Below, piece by piece: positions 58,153-64,000 of a stretch of 64,000 bases of DNA. Source of the DNA: Polynucleobacter necessarius. GTDB lineage: Bacteria > Pseudomonadota > Gammaproteobacteria > Burkholderiales > Burkholderiaceae. A program made the translations under genes and the position numbers. Under the pieces are notes generated by a model that worked only from the letters and a program-made list of their open reading frames with translations, was not told where the DNA came from and made no database searches. The stretch spans positions 1,179,592-1,243,591 of the forward strand of contig NZ_LT606946.1 of the NCBI RefSeq assembly GCF_900095175.1. Direction: 5' to 3'. Numbering within the stretch: position 1 is the stretch's first letter; every line of letters starts with the position of its first letter.

Positions 58153-59595
58153 TTAATTAACGTGGGCAGTAATGAAGTTTTTCACTTGATTGACATCGGC
58201 ATCTATATTTTCAACGCGCTGCGGCTTTGACTTGATGTCTTTAAATGCCGGCGGGCATTCTGCAGGACGCCCCAATGCCACTTCAATCGTTTCTTCAAAT
58301 TTAATAGGTAAAGCAGTCTCGAGAACAATCATCGGAATGCCTGCTTGCAAGTGCTCACGCGCAACCTTCACACCATCAGCGGTATGGGTATCAATCATGA
58401 CGCCATACTGTGAGTCAATATTACGAATTGTCTCAAGGCGGTTTTCATGAGTACTGCGGCCGGATTGGAAGCCGTACTTAGCAATATCTTTAAAGACGGT
58501 ATCTTTAGAAATATCAAAGCCACCCGCCCCATCAACCTGTTTAAACATGGCAGCGGTTGCCTTACCATCTTTACCCATTAGATCAAATACAAAACGCTCA
58601 AAATTACTCGCCTTGGAAATATCCATGGATGGGCTTGAGGTATGCAAAGTCTCAGCAGACTTACGCGCACGATACACACCAGTGCGGAAGAACTCATCGA
58701 GAACATCATTCTCATTCGTAGCAGCAATCAAATGCGCGATTGGTAAGCCCATCATGCGGGCAATGTGGCCAGCGCAGATATTGCCAAAGTTACCAGACGG
58801 CACAGTGAAAGATGCTTTTTCCTCGCTCGATTTGGTTGCTAGCAAATAACCTTGGAAGTAATACACAACCTGGGCAACTACTCGGCCCCAGTTAATTGAG
58901 TTGACGGTTCCAATGTGGTGGCTTGCCTTATAGCTATGATCGTTGCTGACTGCTTTGACAATATCTTGGCAGTCATCAAATACACCTGCAACCGCTAAGT
59001 TGAAAATGTTCGGATCTTGAAGGGAGTACATTTGCGCGGACTGGAAAGCACTCATCTTGCCGTGTGGAGAAAGCATGAAAACTTTCACACCCTCTTTGCC
59101 ACGCATAGCGTATTCAGCCGCACTACCGGTATCACCAGAGGTCGCGCCCAAAATATTAAGCTTCTGACCTTTTTTCTTTAACGCGTATTCAAAGAGATTG
59201 CCGAGCAACTGCATCGCCATATCTTTGAACGCCAATGTTGGTCCGTTAGACAAACTCAGTAAACCAATACGTGTGCCCTGCTCTTCGCCCAACCAATGTA
59301 ATGGGGTAATGTCTTTGGCGTTATCTTCAGTCCGGCCATTGCAATAGACTTGCTCCGTATAGGTCTTTCGTAATAAAGCATGCAAATCCGCTTCAGGAAT
59401 GTCATCACAATACAAACTCAAGACTTCATAAGCGAGATCAGCATAAGACAATCCACGCCATGAATCCAACTGCTCTTTAGTGACTTGTGGATACTCAGTC
59501 GGCAGATACAAACCACCATCCGGTGCCAATCCACCAAGGAGGATTTCTAGAAAGGATTGTTGCGGGCTATTGCCACGAGTTGATTGGTAACGCAT
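58153..59595 (-). CDS. thrC: Threonine synthase
   Basis: A 480-residue PLP enzyme converting O-phosphohomoserine to threonine. The PLP lysine is in PTLAFKDMAMQLLGN, and the phosphate-binding loop in VPSGNFGNICAGHIA. Long-form type as in yeast and proteobacteria. It follows hom by 9 bp, and both belong to one biosynthetic operon. Intact. Confidence 0.96.
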   Translation of the reverse strand: MRYQSTRGNSPQQSFLEILLGGLAPDGGLYLPTEYPQVTKEQLDSWRGLSYADLAYEVLSLYCDDIPEADLHALLRKTYTEQVYCNGRTEDNAKDITPLHWLGEEQGTRIGLLSLSNGPTLAFKDMAMQLLGNLFEYALKKKGQKLNILGATSGDTGSAAEYAMRGKEGVKVFMLSPHGKMSAFQSAQMYSLQDPNIFNLAVAGVFDDCQDIVKAVSNDHSYKASHHIGTVNSINWGRVVAQVVYYFQGYLLATKSSEEKASFTVPSGNFGNICAGHIARMMGLPIAHLIAATNENDVLDEFFRTGVYRARKSAETLHTSSPSMDISKASNFERFVFDLMGKDGKATAAMFKQVDGAGGFDISKDTVFKDIAKYGFQSGRSTHENRLETIRNIDSQYGVMIDTHTADGVKVAREHLQAGIPMIVLETALPIKFEETIEVALGRPAECPPAFKDIKSKPQRVENIDADVNQVKNFITAHVN

Positions 59596-59604
59596 GTATT
59601 TATT

Positions 59605-60915
59605 TTAGGAAAGATTTTCTAAGCGGATCTTCACAACTTCGCCAGCAACAGTTTTCAAATTCTGGATTTCAGCAATCGCTGCCAGCATGTGCTTTTCTTT
59701 AGTCTCGTGAGTCAATGCAACCAAATCAGTCTGGCTTTCACCTTCGTCTGCTTCTTTTTGTAACAGTGCATCAATGGAGATGCTGTGAGACGCCAAAATC
59801 TTAGTGATGTCGGCTAACACTCCGGCCTGATCGGCCACACGTAAACGCAAGTAATAGCTGGTGATGATTTCGCCCATTGGCAGTACAGCGATATCGCGCA
59901 CTGCATCCGGCTGGAATGCTAAGTAAGGAACGCGATTCTCTGGGCTTGCACCCAATAAACGGGTGATATCCACTAAGTCAGCGATCACAGCAGAAGCGGT
60001 TGGTTCTGAACCCGCACCTTTACCGTAGTACAGAGTGGTGCCAACGGCATCACCAAATACCTGAACGGCATTCATAGCACCTTCAACGTTTGCAATCAAA
60101 CGCTTTGTCGGAATCAAAGTTGGGTGCACACGTAACTCAACACCAGTAGCTGTCTTCTTGGCGATACCGAGCAACTTAATGCGATAGCCCAATTGCTCAG
60201 CATATTTAATATCGATGGCATCCAGCTTCGTAATACCCTCAACATGGGCTTTTTCAAATTGCATTGGAATACCAAATGCAATTGCGCTCATGATGGTTGC
60301 CTTGTGTGCAGCGTCTACACCTTCAATATCAAATGTCGGATCCGCTTCTGCATAACCCAAACGCTGCGCTTCTTTGAGGACGGTAGCAAAGCCCAAGCCT
60401 TTGTCACGCATCTCAGAAAGAATGAAATTGGTTGTGCCATTGATGATGCCGGCGATCCACTCGATGCGGTTTGCAGTCAAACCTTCACGGAGTGCCTTGA
60501 TGATTGGAATACCGCCAGCAACAGCCGCCTCAAATGCAACCATCATGCCTTTTTCATGGGCAGCTTTAAAGATCTCATTGCCATGCACGGCGATCAAAGC
60601 CTTGTTGGCTGTGACTACATGCTTGCCAGCGGCAATTGCCTCTAGTACTAAATCTTTAGCAATGCCGTAACCACCGATCAACTCAATAACGATATCGATT
60701 TCAGGATTATTGATTACTGCACGCGCATCGCTCACCACTTGAGCACGGTCTTTTACCAACTCTTTGGCACGTTCTACATTGAGATCAGCAACAGTGTTAA
60801 TGCGAATACCACGACCAGCGCGACGGGTAATCTCATCCTGGTTACGCTCGAGAACAGTAAATACTCCACCACCTACAGTGCCAATACCTAATAGACCAAC
60901 TTGAATCGGTTTCAT
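59605..60915 (-). CDS. hom: Homoserine dehydrogenase
   Basis: A 436-residue NAD(P)-dependent enzyme reducing aspartate semialdehyde to homoserine. The nucleotide-binding motif GLLGIGTVGGGVF is at the N-terminus, the catalytic core has GIINGTTNFILSEM, and the C-terminus is an ACT domain (VADQAGVLADITKILA) suited to feedback by threonine. Its start overlaps the alaA-like gene's stop by 4 bp. Intact. Confidence 0.96.
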   Translation of the reverse strand: MKPIQVGLLGIGTVGGGVFTVLERNQDEITRRAGRGIRINTVADLNVERAKELVKDRAQVVSDARAVINNPEIDIVIELIGGYGIAKDLVLEAIAAGKHVVTANKALIAVHGNEIFKAAHEKGMMVAFEAAVAGGIPIIKALREGLTANRIEWIAGIINGTTNFILSEMRDKGLGFATVLKEAQRLGYAEADPTFDIEGVDAAHKATIMSAIAFGIPMQFEKAHVEGITKLDAIDIKYAEQLGYRIKLLGIAKKTATGVELRVHPTLIPTKRLIANVEGAMNAVQVFGDAVGTTLYYGKGAGSEPTASAVIADLVDITRLLGASPENRVPYLAFQPDAVRDIAVLPMGEIITSYYLRLRVADQAGVLADITKILASHSISIDALLQKEADEGESQTDLVALTHETKEKHMLAAIAEIQNLKTVAGEVVKIRLENLS

Positions 60916-62171
60916 GATGCCTTTGTTGCTGTTGAATTAGCCGCTTTACGACTATGTTTTTGACGATAACACTCTAGAAAACGTGCAAGACGACCAATCG
61001 CCTCTTTAAGCACATCTTCGTGAGGCAAGAACACTACACGGAAATGGTCTGGCTTACCCCAGTTAAAACTGGAGCCCTGCACTAACAACGCTTTTTCTTC
61101 TTTCAAAAGATCGGCAACAAATTGCTGATCATCCTCAATCGGATACATCTCCGGATCGAGCTTCGGAAATAGCTACAAAGCAGATTTTAGCTTGACGCAA
61201 GTCACGCCGGGGATCTCAGTAATCAGTTTCCAGGCAAGATCGCGTTGCTTGGCTAAGCGACCACCCTCATTTACTAAATCATTAATACTTTGATAGCCAC
61301 CCAATGCCGTTTGAATGGCGTACTGACCTGGAACGTTGGCACACAAACGCATTGAGGACAGCATATTGAGACCCTCAATGTAATCTCGAATCATATCTTT
61401 ATCCCCAGAAACTATCATCCAGCCAGCACGGTAGCCGCAGGAGCGATAGTTCTTGGATAAGCCATTGAAGGTAATAGTGACTACATCGGTGGAAAGAGAT
61501 GCCAAAGAGATATGCTTCTCCTTGTCGTACAGCATCTTGTCGTAAATCTCATCAGCAAACAAAATCAATCCATGCTCACGGGCAATAGAAGTTAACTCTG
61601 TCAGCACTTCCTTCGAATAAATAGCGCCTGTTGGATTGTTGGGATTAATTACCACAATTGCTTTAGTGCGCGGTGTAATCCTTTTACGCAAGTCTGCTAG
61701 ATCAGGAGCCCACTCTTTGGACTCATCACAGAGGTAGTGGACTGGGGTGCCACCAGATAGACTCACAGCAGCTGTCCACAATGGGTAGTCAGGGGCCGGC
61801 ACCAAAACTTCATCGCCGTTATTAAGCAATGCATTCATTGCCAGAACGATCAATTCTGAAACGCCATTGCCGGTATAAATGTCATCCAAAGTAACGCCTT
61901 GGATGCCTTTTTCTTGGCAATACTGCATGATGGCCTTACGGGCCGCAAAGATTCCCTTGGAATCAGAGTACGCTGAGGCATTACCCAAATTGCGGATCAT
62001 GTCCAACTGAATCTCTTCTGGAGGATCAAAGCCAAAAACACCCACATTACCGATGTTTAATTTGATGATTTTGTGACCCTCTTCCTCCATGCGCTGAGCA
62101 AGCTCCAGCACGGGTCCACGAATGTCGTAGCAGACGTGATTGAGTTTTTCGGACTTTAGGATTGGTTTCAC
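60912..62171 (-). pseudogene. alaA: AlaA-like aminotransferase, premature TAG
   Basis: A class I PLP aminotransferase of the AlaA/AlaT type that makes alanine from pyruvate and glutamate. The PLP lysine is in FNGLSKNYRSCGYRAG, with NPNNPTGAIYS upstream. A TAG at 61173-61175 after VKLKSAL replaces a probable Tyr codon; the frame then continues LFPKLDPEMYPIEDD and runs to 60912, overlapping hom. About 87 codons (21%) of the C-terminal domain are lost. In Burkholderiales this gene normally precedes hom-thrC, so the operon layout is standard. Confidence 0.85.
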
Positions 62172-62218
62172 AATAAATTAAAGGGTAAGTTCTTGAAAAC
62201 TGGGGAAAAACAGCTAGC

Positions 62219-62224
62219 TATAAT
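62219..62224 (+). promoter_or_regulatory. TATAAT -10 box before the Mth938-like gene
   Basis: A perfect TATAAT lies 26 bp before the GTG start in the divergent gap with the aminotransferase gene. A TTGAAA is 20 bases upstream, wider than ideal for a -35. Confidence 0.4.
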
Positions 62225-62250
62225 CCTCATAATTATGACAGAGAGTCCAT

Positions 62251-62628
62251 GTGAAGCTTCAATCTGACCCCCATTCCGGAGCCAATACGATCACCGGTTA
62301 CGGTGATGGCTACATCGAGATCAATAAGATCCCCTACAGTCACGCGGTTTTATTGAGCTCGGATGGCGAAATCCTAGAATGGGGCGTTAAATCCTTTGAG
62401 GAGCTGAGTTCGGCAGATTTCACTCAAATGGCCTCCCTCAAGCCTGAATTAATCATCATTGGCACCGGTAAGCGTCAGCGCTTTCCAAAGCCAGAGCTAC
62501 TAAAGACCCTCATTGAGGCCAAGCTGGGCTTCGAAATAATGGATTCTCAAGCTGCCTGTCGCACCTACAACATACTTGTTGGCGAAGGTCGCCAGGTTCT
62601 ACTGGCCCTTATCGTGGAAGCTATCTAA
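62251..62628 (+). CDS. Mth938-like domain protein
   Basis: A 125-residue single-domain protein of the Mth938/NDUFAF3 (DUF498) family, with NTITGYGDGYIEINKIPYSH and PELIIIGTGKRQRFP. Eukaryotic relatives assist complex I assembly; the bacterial role is unknown. GTG 62251 has AGAGAG upstream. The stop overlaps the next start (TAATG), so the glycosyltransferase is coupled to it. Intact. Confidence 0.82.
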   Translation: MKLQSDPHSGANTITGYGDGYIEINKIPYSHAVLLSSDGEILEWGVKSFEELSSADFTQMASLKPELIIIGTGKRQRFPKPELLKTLIEAKLGFEIMDSQAACRTYNILVGEGRQVLLALIVEAI

Positions 62629-64000
62629 TGCAGTTTGGCCAAATTCGGCAGTCGAGCGCCCTCAACCCGATAGCTATTTTGATTCTGGTGCTGATTTATG
62701 TCCTAGTGTGGTTTGGCACCCTGAACTACCGCCATCTCATTCCATCAGACGAAGGGCGTTACGCCGAAATTGCTCGCGAGATGCTCGTCACTGGTGATTG
62801 GGTTACCCCTCGTTATAACGGCTACAAGTATTTTGAAAAACCCCCATTACAAATTTGGGCTACCGTTACCGCCTTCAATCTTTTTGGCACCGGCGATTGG
62901 CAAGCGCGTTTATGGACTGCGCTCACTGGATTTCTAACAATTGTATTTATTGGGTTTACTGGTGCACGCATCTATAGCGCTCGAGCAGGCTGGTTGGCCG
63001 CTATCGCTCTAGCATCCAGCCCAATGTGGGTGATTGGCGGACATATCAACTCACTGGATATGGGCTTGTCAGCTTTTTTAGTTGCTGCACTCTGCAGTCT
63101 TTTATTGGCGCAAACGAGTCATAACCCAAGTGATACCAGAAGATGGATGTGGGCCTGCTGGGCCTTCATGGCCCTAGCAACACTATCTAAGGGCGTGATT
63201 GGGCTAGCCATACCGGGAATGGTGTTTATTGTTTACTCCATTACTGCTTGGGACTGGAAAGTCTGGAAGCGGTTGCACATCATTAGCGGCACGATTTTAT
63301 TTTTAATCATTACTGCGCCTTGGTTTGTTCTAGTAGCCCAACGCAATCCAGAGTTTCTGGAGTTCTTCTTTATTCATGAACATCTGCAACGTTTTACGCA
63401 AACAGCTCACAGCAGAACGGGGCCGATTTATTACTTCATCCCACTTCTACTGCTAGGCTTTTTGCCATGGATTGCACAAACCCCTGGAGCCCTTGCTCAG
63501 GCTTGGCGGGAACGCAACCGTGAGTTCTCCAGCGGCTGGTTACTCACCTGCTGGTTTGCCGTGATCATGGGCTTCTTTAGCGTCTCTCAATCGAAATTAC
63601 CTGGCTATATCATTCCAGTCTTCCCAGCATTAGCAATGCTTGTCGGTCATCGCTTGGACCGCAATCTGGGCTTTAGCAATTCACTGGGATTCCCTTGGAA
63701 GTTGCAAGCCCTCTTCTTTGCAATCTTGGGGGGTATAGGCTTTTTCTTTTTAGGTGAAGTTGGCAAGCAAGCAAGGCCAGATGAAATTGAATCCTATGCG
63801 CAATACACTTATTGGATCGTTGCAGCGCTGATCACATTAATTACATTTAGCTTGCTGGCATTCATGCAAAGCAAACGAAATGGCTTGAGCAGCATCACGA
63901 GTTTTGCGAGTGGCTTTTTTCTCTGCGCAATGATTGCGGGCACGGGCCATGAAACCCTAGGCCGGGCGGTATCTGGCATCGACTTAGTGGAAAAAGTGAA
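62628..64000 (+). CDS. ArnT/PMT-family membrane glycosyltransferase (partial, runs off the window)
   Basis: At least 457 codons without a stop. The N-terminal membrane helix is followed by the catalytic loop HLIPSDEGRYAEIAREML, typical of GT83 (ArnT-like) and PMT transferases, and by many further helices. These enzymes use an undecaprenyl-linked sugar to modify lipid A or other envelope molecules. ATG 62628 overlaps the preceding stop as TAATG. The 3' end lies outside the window, so completeness cannot be judged. Confidence 0.82.
   Translation, partial: MQFGQIRQSSALNPIAILILVLIYVLVWFGTLNYRHLIPSDEGRYAEIAREMLVTGDWVTPRYNGYKYFEKPPLQIWATVTAFNLFGTGDWQARLWTALTGFLTIVFIGFTGARIYSARAGWLAAIALASSPMWVIGGHINSLDMGLSAFLVAALCSLLLAQTSHNPSDTRRWMWACWAFMALATLSKGVIGLAIPGMVFIVYSITAWDWKVWKRLHIISGTILFLIITAPWFVLVAQRNPEFLEFFFIHEHLQRFTQTAHSRTGPIYYFIPLLLLGFLPWIAQTPGALAQAWRERNREFSSGWLLTCWFAVIMGFFSVSQSKLPGYIIPVFPALAMLVGHRLDRNLGFSNSLGFPWKLQALFFAILGGIGFFFLGEVGKQARPDEIESYAQYTYWIVAALITLITFSLLAFMQSKRNGLSSITSFASGFFLCAMIAGTGHETLGRAVSGIDLVEKV

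Overview
The window looks like a chromosomal segment of a betaproteobacterium of the Burkholderiaceae, most likely Polynucleobacter. The supporting signs are the gene complement and order (comEC-tatD-lolD-lolC beside recJ-prfB-lysS, a complete iscR-S-U-A-hscBA-fdx operon, a PhaZ-type PHB depolymerase, sulfur genes of Burkholderiales type) and a base composition that looks moderately AT-leaning. That placement is an inference from gene content; no 16S or tRNA gene is present.

The most striking property is gene decay. At least 18 genes that are otherwise full length carry one clean lesion, and one of them (DUF3300) carries three. Eleven lesions are in-frame stops (5 TAG, 3 TAA, 3 TGA) and nine are frameshifts, mostly in short homopolymers. 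Broken genes include cysI, its DUF934 partner, aceA, moaD, moaE, uvrB, alaA-like, an OsmC gene, and the flavoprotein and Fe-S subunits of an Sdh-like complex with its fumarase alpha subunit. Reading frames beyond the lesions are well preserved, so the decay is recent, as expected for a newly host-restricted (endosymbiotic) lineage; low-quality sequence is the main alternative.

Layout: 0.3-1.8 kb, a frameshifted glycosyltransferase-phosphatase fusion. 1.9-2.4 kb, a hicAB toxin-antitoxin pair. 2.5-7.8 kb (minus), comEC, tatD, lolD, lolC/E. 7.8-13.3 kb (plus), RpfE-like gene, recJ, prfB with its programmed frameshift, lysS. 13.4-15.0 kb, small redox and membrane genes. 15.2-20.3 kb, siroheme and sulfite reduction genes (cbiX, SUMT, broken DUF934 and cysI, fpr). 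20.3-24.5 kb (minus), comC-suyA-suyB-suyR-suyZ, a 3-sulfolactate desulfonation operon. 24.8-31.3 kb, a TTT binding protein, then convergently a TauE/SafE exporter, an Sdh/Frd-like complex and a two-subunit class I fumarase, with a divergent LysR gene. 32.4-34.0 kb, two decaying secreted-protein genes. 34.1-39.5 kb, the isc operon. 39.6-47.4 kb, broken uvrB, tyrB, phaZ, rnfB, nth, DUF1841, HIT. 47.5-53.4 kb, broken aceA with a (TAAA)13 tract upstream, an MFS gene, clpB with a sigma-32 promoter. 53.4-56.9 kb, small genes, alkB, broken moaDE. 56.9-62.2 kb, moeA, thrC, hom, broken alaA. 62.3-64.0 kb, an Mth938-like gene and the start of an ArnT-like glycosyltransferase.

The sulfur genes fit one scheme: (R)-sulfolactate is cleaved by SuyAB to pyruvate and sulfite; sulfite is exported (SuyZ, TauE) or was once reduced by CysI with siroheme from SUMT and CbiX. 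The adjacent Sdh-like plus fumarase-like operon may feed this route by oxidising and hydrating a C3 sulfonate to sulfolactate. This is the window's most interesting hypothesis and it is not proven.
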